64,000 nucleotides of DNA. It comes from Dermatophagoides farinae. Lineage: Eukaryota > Arthropoda > Arachnida > Sarcoptiformes > Pyroglyphidae. The notes below the pieces were generated by a model, which saw only the letters and a program-made list of their open reading frames with translations, was not told where the DNA came from and ran no database searches. The stretch spans positions 3,682,001 through 3,746,000 of the forward strand of contig NC_134680.1 in assembly GCF_024713945.1 (NCBI RefSeq), in the 5' to 3' direction. Of the stretch, positions 11,736 through 23,185 are shown piece by piece; position 1 is the first letter of the stretch; each line of letters opens with the position of its first letter. The position numbers were made by a program, and so were the translations under genes.

Positions 11736-12908
11736 ATGATTTTTAATGATAATATGGATGAACCGGATATTATTGAAAATATAAATGCTGATATGTTGGT
11801 GATCAATGATGTTGATGATAACGATAAGCTTGTAAATAAGAAACCAAAAAAAAGAAGAAAAAATTTTCAATGTCCATATGAAGAATGTGATGGATGTTTT
11901 GTAAAGAATATTCGTCTACAAACTCATATCCGTATCCGTCATACCGGTTATGTATGTTTTTTATTTAATTTGAATAATTTTTAAAATTTTATTAAATTTT
12001 CAAATAAAATTCAGGCACCGTACGAATGTCCACGCGATAATTGTCGTGCATCGTTTGCATGTCAATCCTATCTTAATAAACATTTACGTCGACATGATAA
12101 GGAACCATCGAAAAAATCTCGTCAACGTCGTGAATATGCATGCACAGAATGTCCTGAATTATTGTTTCGAAATAAAACTCAACTAAAACAACATCAAGCA
12201 AGTGTACATAATCAAATGCCATTTAAATGTGAACATTGTGAACGTGGATTCATTGTACGTTCGAAATTAAATGCTCACCGACGTCGTCATCGTGGCTATC
12301 AATGTGGCCGTGAAAATTGTAATTATCAAACTGATAAATGGACTGATTTACGTAAGCATTTAGCCAAAGAACATCGAAAACTTGAATGTAATGTCTGTAT
12401 GAAAACATATTCATCATCATATCATCTACGTGTACATCGACAGACAGCTCATCCGGACGAATCAATAGAAGTACCGAAATTTCATTGTCCACATACCGAT
12501 TGTGATCGAAGTTATACCCGTTCGTCTTCTCTACGAGGACATTTACTAGCTAATCATTGTGATCCGAAACATTGCTGTTCAAATTGTGATAAACGATTTC
12601 GACATAAAAAAACATTGGTGGCACATTTGGATCGTTGCCATTCGAGCAATAGTGGCAATAATGAACGAAAAAAAGTGATATCGAAAAAAACTTCAAAGAT
12701 TAAATTAACCAAAGCTAAATTGGATAAATTACTTCGAGTAAAATCATTGTTTCAGCCCAAACAATCGAATACTGAAGAAACCACCGATACAGATTGTAGT
12801 GAAAATATCAATCACAGTGATGGTTATGATGATAATAATGACAGAATCGATTATGATATGTTAGCCGAATCGAATCTCATGTCCGATATGTTAAAAACCA
12901 ATCAATGA
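11736..12908 (+). CDS. GTF3A: Transcription factor IIIA (C2H2 zinc fingers, 2 exons)
   Basis: 5S rRNA gene transcription factor that also binds 5S RNA. Exons 11736-11951 and 12015-12908 flank a 63-bp GT/AG intron in phase 0 and give 369 residues. Eight C2H2 fingers are readable, from FQCPYEECDGCF to HCCSNCDKRFRHKKTLVAH. TFIIIA usually has nine; the ninth may be degenerate. Diagnostic TFIIIA features are the finger GYQCGRENCNYQTDKWTDL (like human GYPCKKDDSCSFVGKTW), the unusual finger LECNVCMKTYSSSYHLRVH, and FHCPHTDCDRSYTRSSSLRGH. An acidic N-terminus and a Lys-rich C-terminal tail flank the array. A second in-frame ATG (MDEPD) lies 21 bp downstream. Confidence 0.87.
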
Positions 12909-13888
12909 AGGCAGGCATTCTAAACGAATCAAAGTCAAATGAAAACAAAAATTAATCAATCAATCATTCGATTTGAAACAAAAAAAAATTGACCGAATGA
13001 ACTTGAAATTATTTCAATTCAATCCAATCATAGGTCACACACACATACAAAAACACTGATAATCAATCAATTGGTAATCAAAATTTTTTTGAAAACAAAA
13101 TTAATTGAATAATATTTGGCAACACTATCAATATATATGGTGAAAATTGTTGAAATTTAAATTAAAACTTTTGTCAAAGAATGAATAAATTGAATTTCTC
13201 CCAAAGGGGGAAGAAGGAACACAAGATGGAAGGAAAAAATTTAAATTAAATCATTTTCAATTTATATGCGTGTGTGTGTGTGTGTGATCCAGGATCGATG
13301 ATGGATTTTTTTGCCATCGACGGAATCCGAGGAGCCTGTTGAACCGTAACTTGTTGTTACCATTAGGTTTGGATGATAATTTTTAAATTAGATGATGATA
13401 ATGTTGATCTTTTATTAGGGATTTTTTATTTATTTTCTTCAATTCGAACTAGTCAACCATGAACACACAATGAATGATATAAAGGAATGAAAAAACCTCT
13501 AATAAACGAAACTTTTTTCTCACCAAATTTTCTCATTTTGATTTTTTAGTTCGTTTTCGATATTTTTCCGCTTTCTATGTTGATGTTGATTGCTATATAT
13601 AATGACAAAAAAAAACAATCCCGAAACGAATAGATCCATGTTGTTAATATGTGTTCGATATTCGAATGATAATCATTTTTTTCGTTCCAATACTAGAAAA
13701 TGTATCATAATCTTGGGTGTCGCTACAAAGTTTCGCATTCGATCTTTATTGATTGATTGATTTACTTTGATTTTAATCGTCTGAAGTGAATTTATTCGTT
13801 TGATTGAAAAAAGCATTTTTTCGACAAAAAAAATTATTCATCATTCGTGATCATCATCTCGTTCAAAATAAAAATATCATACGAACGA
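12909..13888. other. Intergenic region
   Basis: About 980 bp of AT-rich sequence with a (GT)n run at about 13270-13286. Likely the TFIIIA 3' UTR and the upstream region of the next small gene. A TATAAA occurs near 13481, too far upstream to assign with confidence. No gene seen. Confidence 0.4.
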
Positions 13889-14240
13889 ATGAAAAAAATG
13901 TTCCATACAACAAAACGGATATTATCAATATCAATATCTTTATTCGTTGTGGTCATCATTTTTATTATCATCGTTGTTGATGCATCGATTGGTTATAAAA
14001 AATTTCTTAAAGGTTTAATTGTTGGTGCACTTTTAAGCAAAGGTAAAGGTGGTGGTGGTGGCAATTATCAAGATCAACATCATTATTTTTATCCGGTTAG
14101 TTATTATCCAACATAGTAAGTAAATGAAAAATGATGATGATGATTTTAACTTGGCAAATAAACTAAAAAAAAAAAACTTTATTTTTTCATACAGCAGCGA
14201 TAGCTATGATGATTCATATGATTCATGTTCATATCGATAA
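13889..14240 (+). CDS. Small Gly/Tyr/Asp-rich secreted or membrane-anchored protein (2 exons)
   Basis: Predicted 90-residue protein from exons 13889-14115 and 14195-14240, joined by a 79-bp intron with GTAAG and CAG borders. The N-terminus is basic, then strongly hydrophobic (ISISLFVVVIIFIIIVV), ending in DASIGY: a signal peptide or signal anchor. The mature part has GLIVGALLSKGKGGGGGNY and a Tyr/Ser/Asp tail (YYPTYSDSYDDSYDSCSYR). I do not recognise the family; short Gly/Tyr-rich secreted proteins in arthropods are often cuticular, glandular or antimicrobial, but nothing here decides. The start could also be the second Met, 9 bp on. Confidence 0.6.
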
Positions 14241-14510
14241 TAATCGAAAAATAATAATGTTGTTCATCTCTTTTCATTATATTTCCTTCAAGTTTTTTTT
14301 ACACTATTTTTCAAAAATTTATTCACCTTCACCTTAAACACACCCACACACAAATTTATATGACAGGAAAATTAGCATTTGTAAAATAATAAAATAATAT
14401 ATTTTTCACCTAACAAACAAACAAACAAACAAACAAACAAGCAAAAAAAAAACAATTTAAAATTTTTTTTTTGACAATTGAAAAACAAAAGGAAAATCAT
14501 TCGGTAGTTA

Positions 14511-16408
14511 TTATGATGATTGAAATCGTTCACGATTAACATCGATAGATATGTCAATTAGATCGGAACCGAGAAAAAAATCACCGGCAACAATATTCGT
14601 ACAATTTGACCAACGATAACGGAACCATTGTTCATAATTCATATTGACTAAAGCGGCCATTTCACGTAAACCATGATAACGACGAAATAGTACACCTTCA
14701 ACTGTTGGTGTTAATTCAGCCATCATCGAACGCAATAGATGTGTATTATGAAATGATCGTGATGGTTTACATATCTGTTCCTGAATATATGATTCCAATT
14801 CGATTAATTTATCCGTATCAGCCCATAAATGTTGTACTGGTGGCCATAACATTATCGAATCTGGTAATTGGCGAACATCGAATTTATATGCATAACAAAT
14901 CAATACGCGTTGATTACGTGCAATCAAATTACCAATGGTTGGTAAACCTTTAGAACTGTGTATGATTAAATCAAATATAATTGATAAAAAATGAATGAAT
15001 GATCGATTAAAGAGAGAAACAAAAATCAGGAACAATTATCTAACCCTATTTCCTATTGGATATATAATCATAATCATAATATTATATATAATGATTATGT
15101 TTATAATTACAATGTAATAACAACAAAAACAATTGACAAAAGTTCAAACCAATAATTGTCAACATATATTATATGATGTCGATGGTAATAATCAATTTTT
15201 TTCTTTCTATTTCTTTTGTCAGTTCATTTCACACTTGGATAAACCATTTCATCGGTGATTCATTTGTTCATTACCTGTATGGAATAAGATATGGGCCAAG
15301 TTGTTGATGTATGATGTCGATAAATGTCTGTAAACGTTGACGCATAGCTTGTAAATCATTTTCACCATCAAATCCATGTACAAATCGATGAAAATCAATA
15401 ATAATAATTTCGTGTGTTGTACGTGTTAGAAATTTTACAACTTGGCGTATGGCCTGTTTCAATGTAATACAATTACGTTGCATATCATGTACCATCCAAT
15501 ATTCTTCAATCCAATTAAATGTCTGGCTATCCGTATGATTTGTTTGATTATAGACGGCAACACGCCAATCCATATATCGGATACCGTAGGCAAGTTGATT
15601 GTATAAGCTTTCATCCTGTGTATATTGAAATCGGCTTAAAACTATTGTTATAAAAAAAAATTTATCCATTTTAATTAATTTTAAAATCAAATTGATGAAA
15701 ATTACTACCATCAAGTTCATAGATATCGTAGGAATATTTTTCATAACTACTTGCATCATGTGTTCCGGGTATCATCAATTCGGATAATCGATGATCTTTA
15801 ATACGTTCAAATAATTGTTCCATCCATCGAGCTTGCATTCGAATACAATTTCTTGATTCAATATTTTCATGATGATTTACATAGACAACCATATATTGAA
15901 GACAATTTTCATAAGGATCATCTTTATCGGTTTTATTAAGATTCGTTAGATTTTGATAATTAAATTCTAAATCACTTTTATAATAACGTGGAAATGTACG
16001 ATTCGTTTTCGTATCGATCAATGGAAATGTTCGTATCTGTACAGAATCATTTGTCCGATAAATGGCTAAATAATCACCAGGTTGTGGTGGTACCGGACGT
16101 CGCCAATGTATTTCCAATGCACGAATTAATAGATCACGATTATGATCCTTTGAATCATGTCCAGTTACATTCACCACCGATGATATGGTAAGCCATACAC
16201 GTGTTTGTGATAGCTGTGATTCATAATGTTTTAAACGATCATGATATCGACGTTCATGTTGATCATTTGGATTCTTAAGATCTTTAAGGAAATCGGAGAA
16301 TCGATTAAACAATCGTTCGAATGGTGATTGATCTGAAGACAAAACTGTATGACTAGATAGAAAATGTTGAATAACAATAATAGTGATGATGAACACGATC
16401 CTTGTCAT
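14511..16408 (-). CDS. Secreted PI-PLC X-domain protein (3 exons)
   Basis: Exons 15709-16408, 15275-15641 and 14511-14955 splice in agreeing phases to 503 residues. The N-terminus (MTRIVFIITIIVIQHFLSSH) is a signal peptide, and several N-glycosylation sequons follow (NVT, NDS, NRT, NLT), so it enters the secretory pathway. Residues ~200-480 form a phosphatidylinositol-specific phospholipase C X-type barrel: LMIPGTHDASSY with the first catalytic His, GIRYMDWRV, then IIIDFHRFVHGF with the second His region. No Y domain, PH or C2 domain is present, which places it with the PLCXD group. The substrate is unknown; those catalytic segments that are visible look intact. Confidence 0.85.
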
Positions 16409-17012
16409 TGTGAAATGAACGGAAATTTAAGATGAACGAATCAACAAATATTGAAGAGAACACAATCAGAGTATCGAATTTTAATAGAATGTAAACATGA
16501 ATTCAATGCGGATATGTTAAAATGACAACAACAACTATGATGATGGTGTTCCACAATTTAGAAAATAATTATCTAAATTCAACATGTAGAAAAAAATGAT
16601 TAAAAAAATATAAATGTATATGGATGAGTTGTTTAAAGCCTCTATCATGGGGAGGGGGAAAAATACATTTCTCAATAAGTCAAGCGAATGCGTTGTTTTT
16701 GCCATCATAATCATTGATCACAATCAAAATAATGTTGATTAATATTAATATATATATGAGGATGCTATTTTATCATTTAACAAGTTTATTGGTCTATGTT
16801 TATTTGTTTCAATTTGATACTTAGATGGCTTTAATAGCTGTGCATCACATGCACATTTGATTAGGATGTAAATCAATTGTATAGCATCAATAAATCGTTG
16901 ATATGATACATAAGAAGAAATCATCATGGGATTTAATAACATTGAGAAAAATTGGCACGAGTCAACAAAATATAAATGAATTTTCATTTCAAAATCATTC
17001 GAATGATGAGGA
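16409..17012. other. Intergenic region upstream of the PLCXD-like gene
   Basis: About 600 bp of AT-rich sequence. No gene seen. It includes a short G run near 16650 and an AT-alternating stretch at about 16740-16757. Confidence 0.35.
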
Positions 17013-18026
17013 ACTTGGATTCAAATAAAATTGAATGACATTCAATGTAAATGAATATTGGTGATGTTTTTTTTTTGAAAATTATATTATACCAGCCCGG
17101 TACAGGCGCTTCGCGCCTGCCCCAGACTGGCCCTGCGGGGCTGACTCCTGACAGTCAATATAGCTGGATACCCGCAGGTGTGGCGGCTGCGCCACCCCCC
17201 TGCTTGGTACCCAGCCAAAGGTGTCTATTTTAACGCTTCGTGCCTGACGGTGGGTTTCTATGCACGGCGTGTTGCTTCCGGCCTTCGGTTTGGTACCGCA
17301 GGGTCAGCCATCACTTGTGCATTGCACCTGATACCGTTGAAAAAGTTGCGCACACCGAACAGCATAATTATTATTGCTAATCGAAAAGTTGAAGAAATGC
17401 GATATTTTTGGTATAGATAATGTGGTCATTGTTGATCTTTTCCTAAATTTCCTGAACAAAAATCTTCAGATTATAAGGATTTTTGCAGCGGCAAAAAGCC
17501 ACATAAATCATTCCATGTTGCAATACTGGTGTAGAAAGGTACACACTTATTTTATCGAAAGATTTCCCTTAAAACATTAATTAATTGTCAGAGCAAAAGC
17601 CAATACGACAGGAAATCGTCCACGCACCGATTGGTATAAGATCTCATCGTTTTGCTGCAAAATGAATCATAGCCTCCTTGTCAATATTGAGCTTCAATGC
17701 TGCGTCTATTATTTACAAATAAACGCGTGCCATTGAGCAAACCACTTTGTGGTTCAATATTGCGACTGAACATGATAATCGATCCAATGTTTAATCCAAG
17801 TTTGTGTCTATAGATTCTATAGGATAACCTTGTGGGTTCATCGCCAGAAGACACTCAACATTGAATCTTAAATGCATTTTAAATGAAAAAAGTTATCAGG
17901 TATTTTAGGTATAATCAGGAATTTAGATCACATTTCAAAATCATCATCGAATACACATGAGAAAATCACGTGTGACACTTGGATTCAAATAAAATTGAAT
18001 GACATTCAATGTAAATGAATATTGGT
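17013..18026. repeat. 50-bp direct repeats flanking a Helitron remnant
   Basis: The same 50-bp sequence, starting ACTTGGATTCAAAT, occurs at 17013-17062 and 17977-18026. Weaker similarity extends about 30 bp upstream of each. The copies flank the Helitron fragment, so the element either landed inside a small tandem duplication or the duplication arose with it. Confidence 0.8.
17092..17890 (-). mobile_element. Helitron remnant: helicase C-terminus and 3' end
   Basis: Rolling-circle transposon fossil read on the minus strand. Pif1/Helitron helicase C-terminal motifs appear in broken frames between about 17430 and 17810: IGSIIMFSRNIEPQSGLLNG, RGRFPVVLAFAL, KSFDKISVYLSTPVL and HGMIYVAF. The downstream part, 17092-17345, is strikingly GC-rich. 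At its end the minus strand reads a perfect 7-bp-stem hairpin (CAGGCGC-GAA-GCGCCTG), then 7 bases, then CTGG followed by T: the canonical Helitron 3' terminus (hairpin, then CTRR before a T). The 5' end was not located. It is not autonomous. Confidence 0.8.
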
Positions 18027-18422
18027 AGAACAATGATGCTACATACCACAGAATTTTTTTTTCAGCGGCATTCAAAAGTTTTCCCGCATTCAGACACACA
18101 CACACAACACACACTGAGTAGCTCATACCAAATAGTTAGGTTTGTACTGAAAATACTTCGCCGCAGTTTACAGACATCCTTAGCCTCTTAAAGAGTAGAT
18201 GACGCTTTGACGTTTATAATCCTTAACATCCGCCAATGAAAAAAAAAATTCATTCCAGTAATGAACAACATTATCGATAGTGTGTGCATATTCATTTCAT
18301 AATTCGATTGTATATATCCATTGGTTTATGTTGTGGATTTTATATTCGAATTTTGTAATCAAATTTCATTTCAAAGTATTAATTAATTAATGTAATCATT
18401 ATTCGCTTGTCATTTGTGATTT
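18027..18422. other. Intergenic region, promoter side of the CUT-IQ gene
   Basis: About 400 bp with a short (CA)n tract near 18095-18112 and otherwise unremarkable AT-rich DNA. It may contain further decayed Helitron sequence. No gene seen. Confidence 0.35.
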
Positions 18423-19777
18423 ATGATCATGGCCGACCATCATCGAAATGATGATGTGAATAATATTTCAAGGGATTCCAATGACGATTGCTCATCTTCA
18501 TTGTCAGCTGTAAGTTTGAGCAATTTTTTGTTAAAAAGTTTATTTACATTTTTTTTTAATTTAAGGCTAGAGAAGATTTTAATAATGGAGATGATGAAGA
18601 AGAAGAAGAAGATGATGATGATATCGTACTCATGGAGATTGGAAACAAAACAGAATCTTCCATAGAAACGCCGACAACAACAAAGCATCACGATCAAGCA
18701 ATTGAATTGAATTGCAATCATATTCTAGAATCTTATGATACAGATCTCGGTAATCAAGATCATGTAAGATATACGTTGAATTCGAATGTCGTAAGAATGA
18801 AAAAAGCTCGCCAAGAAGTGGAAATGGAACCGTTTCCACATGATATTGTATTTGATCGAAATAAAATTGATACAATAGCTTTGGCTCGAGTAATGATAAC
18901 CGAACTTGGCCGTTACAAAATTCCACGATCAGCATTTGCCGATCATATACTTCATTGTTCACGATATACTTTGTCAAGAGCTTTGAAAGATCCACGGCCA
19001 TGGAGTGAAATGACCAAGGCAAATTTTGATTCAACAAAAGCACTTTATGTACAGATTAAAAAATGGTTACAAAAACCGCTCATTGAACGGCGACGAGAAT
19101 ATATTGCTGTCAAAGCTTTGCTATTGGAAAATATATCCGAATCGAATGATGTGACACCAGCCACAAAGCGCTCTACAGATTCATCAAATCGCGATTCGAA
19201 TGATACCAGTTTTACTGCCACAACTTATACTCCGTTCGCTGTAATCATACAGAAATGTTGGAGAGGATATAAGGTTCGAAAACGATTAGATTGTGAAACG
19301 CCATCATTCAGGATCATACGACAACGTTTACGATTCATCGAACAAGATCGTATGCGTCAATATCGGAATAATGGTGGCGATCCGGATATTACCCGTCAAT
19401 TTTTACAAATATCACGCACAATAGAACAGATACTTAGGCGAGATACACATAGAAAAACTTTTGAATCAATACAACTTAAAATGCAACAGGTACAGAAATT
19501 ATCATTGAAAATTTTCGAAATACTAAATCAGCACAAACTCGATAAACGTGATGGACAAATAGCCAAAATAAAAATCGAACATGAACAACGATTACAGAAT
19601 CTACAGCAAGAATATTGTCAACAAATTGAACAGATTCAAAAACAATTAAGAGAAAGTCAAGAACAGAATATACAAATTGTACAAAATGAACATCCAGCCA
19701 ATTATATTCAGACACAATCAACAACGATACAACCGACACAATTCTATCATATTAATTATGAACCATATCGGTATTAA
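18423..19777 (+). CDS. CUT-domain protein with IQ motif and coiled coil, no homeodomain (2 exons)
   Basis: Exons 18423-18509 and 18566-19777 (56-bp intron, phase 0) encode 432 residues. After an acidic N-terminus, residues ~129-201 resemble a CUT DNA-binding domain: IDTIALARVMITELGRYKIP, SAFADHILHCSRYTLSRALK, DPRPWSEM. These line up with the helices of ONECUT/CUX cut repeats (leading L-x-T-x-x-I segment, FA-x-x-V/I-L, S-Q/R-x-T-L-S, P-K/R-P-W). Instead of a homeodomain, residues ~254-271 are an IQ motif (AVIIQKCWRGYKVRKR), the calmodulin/myosin-light-chain binding type, followed by long Gln/Glu/Lys-rich coiled-coil heptads and a Tyr-rich tail. I do not know this combination. A diverged ONECUT relative is possible. 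Confidence 0.7.
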
Positions 19778-19863
19778 AATTTTTTTAACACTTTTAACAT
19801 ATCTGTATTTTATTCCATCAACATGAATATTAAGGAAATTGTTTATTTATCAATCCTAAATTC

Positions 19864-21258
19864 TTAAATTAAGCTTGGTTTCGCTAATCCAGAATCTAAT
19901 GTATAAACTGGATGTTCATAAACACGATTTTCACCAAGATCACCATCATAAGCACCATTCCATTTCCAAGCGGCCAGTAAAAATGGCCAATGGTCTTCAA
20001 TATGCTGTAATCGTACACCTAGATCGGTTAATTGTAAATTTTTGGATACTTCATCACTGATCGCTTCCTATATTGAATCGAAATTAATTAATTAATTGAA
20101 TGATCAAATGATCCATTTACCCTTTCGATACGTTCCCAACAGGTTTTCGGTTTTTTAAACACCGATTTTAAATTTGACCATAAAAATAATCGTGGACGTA
20201 CTTGTAGATCCCAACGTAAATTGGTCACCCTAAAACCACAATCGTGTTGTTTGCCAATTATATCATTAATGTATAGGGCTAGCCGACGTAGTTCATATCG
20301 TCGTGGCCTAATATTTCAATCAAATTGTAAATAAATTTGAAGAATGCATAAATAAATTCACTGACCCGACAGCATCAAACGTCTGACCAATGGCTGCATC
20401 ATCAGTAATGGAATTGACAATGCCTTCGGCTAGGTCCGATACGCTTACAGGTGTTTTTGTTATACCATAACCACCACTGGGTAATGGAAACGTACGGAAT
20501 CCACGTCGATGTGGAAAACAATAATACCAAAGAAAATTATCGCATTCACCATATACATCGGCCGGTCTAAATATAGTTACATCGGGATATTCTTCACGTA
20601 CTGCAATTTCACCCCAATATTTGGATTTTAGAAATTTGGATCCACCTTTTAAATAATAAGCAGGTGGATTTGGCGATGAATTCAATGATGATACATGAAT
20701 CAAACGTTTAATGCCGAGTTCACGAGCTATTCGAGCTATGGTACGCGGACCTTCAACATGAATGGTTTCGAAATCAAAATTATTCGTTTCATTACCACGG
20801 CCAATTAAATTAATCACAACATTAGAATATTTCATAGCACGATATAAAGTGTCCACATCGTTCAAACTATAAGGTACGAAAAGGATTTGTCCAAGATCTC
20901 CGGCTAATTTCAGATTTTTCGTAAAAAAAGAATCACCACGATATGGACAAATAACCTGTGAACCACATTTGGCAAGATTATTGACCACTGATTTTGCAAT
21001 GAAACCAGTGGCCCCAAATACGGTAACAATTAATCCGTTAAAACTTGATCGATAACCGGTACCACGTTTAAGTTTCAATGTTTCAACATCAGGAAAAGTA
21101 TCCTTATTCAATACGCGTGGGAAGAAATCGGCTTTACGTTCGGCCGGAATTGTTGATAAAAATCGAAGATGAACATAATGATTTTGGTGATGGTAGTGCC
21201 CTGAACATCTGAGAATGTTGTTCAATTTAATCAAATTATTCATTGTTACCGTCGACAT
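19864..21258 (-). CDS. NDUFA9: NDUFA9, complex I 39-kDa subunit (3 exons)
   Basis: Exons 20366-21258, 20121-20307 and 19864-20067 give 427 residues. This is the SDR-like accessory subunit of mitochondrial complex I at the matrix side near the Q-module. Visible are a presequence-like Ser/His/Arg-rich N-terminus, the Rossmann motif VTVFGATGFIAKSVVNNL, the segment RGTGYRSSFNGLIVTVFG characteristic of the family, IHVSSLNSSPNP, SKYWGEIAVREEYPDVTIFRPADVYG, and the C-terminal GLEDLG-like block LTDLGVRLQHIE. The tail ends GLAKPSLI. It is head-to-head with TUFM, another mitochondrial gene. Confidence 0.92.
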
Positions 21259-21494
21259 AATTCAAGTTTGTAATGAGGTGAAAAATCCACCAACACAAAT
21301 TTTTATTTTTATTTATTATTATGTCTTTCGATTGTAAAACAAGGACTCGATATATCGATTAAAATACAAACAATCGATTGTCATATGTTCACAAATACAT
21401 GCACATGTTTTTCGTTTTGGCTTGTCGAGATAATTATCAATACAATATATATCGATCATAACGGGATCAATTTATCCATCTGTTTCAAGAAGGA
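21259..21494. promoter_or_regulatory. Bidirectional promoter of NDUFA9 and TUFM
   Basis: Only 236 bp lie between the start codons of two nuclear-encoded mitochondrial genes. The interval contains CGATATATCGATT around 21350-21362 and ATATATCGATC around 21447, DRE-like palindromic sites (TATCGATA class). Shared regulation is inferred. Confidence 0.55.
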
Positions 21495-23081
21495 ATGTCT
21501 ATATTAATATTGACACGAATTTTTAATGGTGCTGGCATATCCGCCGCAACTTTGTCACTTGGACGTAATCGTTTGGCTGTGTTTAATGGTGCACAGCTAA
21601 ATTTGATTCGATCTCTATCGGTTCCACCACCACCTGGTCCAGGAGGTGCTAAAGTATTCAAAAGAGATAAACCACATATGAATATCGGTACGATTGGTCA
21701 TGTTGATCATGGTAAAACTACGTTGACCAGTGCCATCACTAAAATATTGGCTAAACATAAATTGGCTAAAGTAAAAGAATATGATGAAATTGATAATGCA
21801 CCAGAAGAAAAGAAAAGAGGAATTACCATTAATACAGGTATGATCGATCATTGAGGAAATTACAGATGATGTTTGCAAATGTAACCATTTTGTTGTTTAT
21901 CAATTAAATAGCACATGTTGAATATGAGACAAAAAAACGTCATTATGCTCACATGGATTGTCCCGGTCATGCTGATTATATTAAAAACATGATTACTGGT
22001 GCTAATCAAATGGAAGGTGCCATCCTGGTTGTAGCTGCTACTGATGGTGTTATGCCACAAACTCGTGAACATCTTACTCTTGCCAAGCAAATTGGCATTG
22101 AAAATATAATTGTCTATATAAATAAAGTGGATGCTGCCGATACTGAAATGGTGGAATTAGTTGAAATGGAAATACGCGAACTATTGACCGAACTTGGTTA
22201 TGATGGTGACAATGTGAATTTTGTTCAAGGTTCAGCATTGGCTGCTATGGAAGATAAGAAACCCGAAATTGGTGAACAATCGATTGAAAAACTTATGCAA
22301 ATGGTGGATGAAGTATTTCCCGATCCTATTCGTGAAGTCGATAAACCATTTTTGTTGCCAATCGAACATGTTTATTCGATTCAAGGACGTGGTACAGTCG
22401 TCACTGGCCGTTTAGAAAAGGGTGTAATCAAAAAGAATACTGAATGTGAAATTATCGGATATGGACGTCATCATAAAAGTGTAATCACTGGTATTGAAAT
22501 GTTCAAGAAAATCTTGAACGAATCACAAGCTGGAGATAATTTGGGAGCATTATTACGTGGTATTAAACGTGACCAGGTTCGTCGTGGTATGGCCGTTGTC
22601 AAACCGGGTGAATATCGAGCTGTTGATCATGTGGAAACACAAATCTATATGTTAAAAAAAGAAGAAGGTGGAAAAAATCTGCCATTTTTGTCAATGCTTC
22701 GTGGACATTGTTTCTGTCGTACGTGGGATTGTGCGGCCGAATTAAATATTGTCGGTAAAGATATGATTATGCCTGGCGAAGATGCCAAAGTCATTTTAAA
22801 GGTAAACAAAAATATTGTTTCAATTTTACTAATCTAAATGAAAAAAAAATTTAAACCTCTTATTTTAGATTCTACGACCAATGGTCATGGAGAAAGGATC
22901 CCGTTTCACAATCCGTGATCAGAAACAAACAATCATGACCGGTGTGGTTACGGATTTATTAACCGATCTAACACCGGAAGAAAGAGCCAAATTGGAGAAA
23001 GGTCGCACTAAGAAAGAACGCGAAGAAATGGAAAAACGAATGAAAGAAATTGAGGAAGGTTTTGCTGAGAAAGAAAAATAG
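21495..23081 (+). CDS. TUFM: Mitochondrial elongation factor Tu (3 exons)
   Basis: Exons 21495-21837, 21912-22801 and 22869-23081 give 481 residues. The protein delivers aminoacyl-tRNA to mitoribosomes. It has an Arg-bearing presequence, then the GTPase motifs [10 protein letters not shown] (G1), RGITINTAHVEYE (switch I, spanning the first intron), [12 protein letters not shown] (G3), NKVD (G4) and GSAL (G5), followed by domain 2 ([13 protein letters not shown]) and domain 3 ([16 protein letters not shown]). The C-terminus is extended by a charged helix ending FAEKEK, longer than bacterial EF-Tu. Mite and nematode EF-Tus can carry C-terminal extensions linked to truncated tRNAs; whether that holds here is inference. 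Confidence 0.95.
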
Positions 23082-23185
23082 ACGCAATAACAGCATCAAA
23101 TGTCATTCACATATGAATATTTGATTCTTAAGTAGTTGTATTTTGTATTTGTAACTATTAATTAAAATAATCATTGAAACAATTA

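Noticed and set aside
17051-17420. GC-rich coding-looking frames
   Set aside because: They lie in the Helitron 3' tail; the GC bias opens several frames at once and no protein motif is present.
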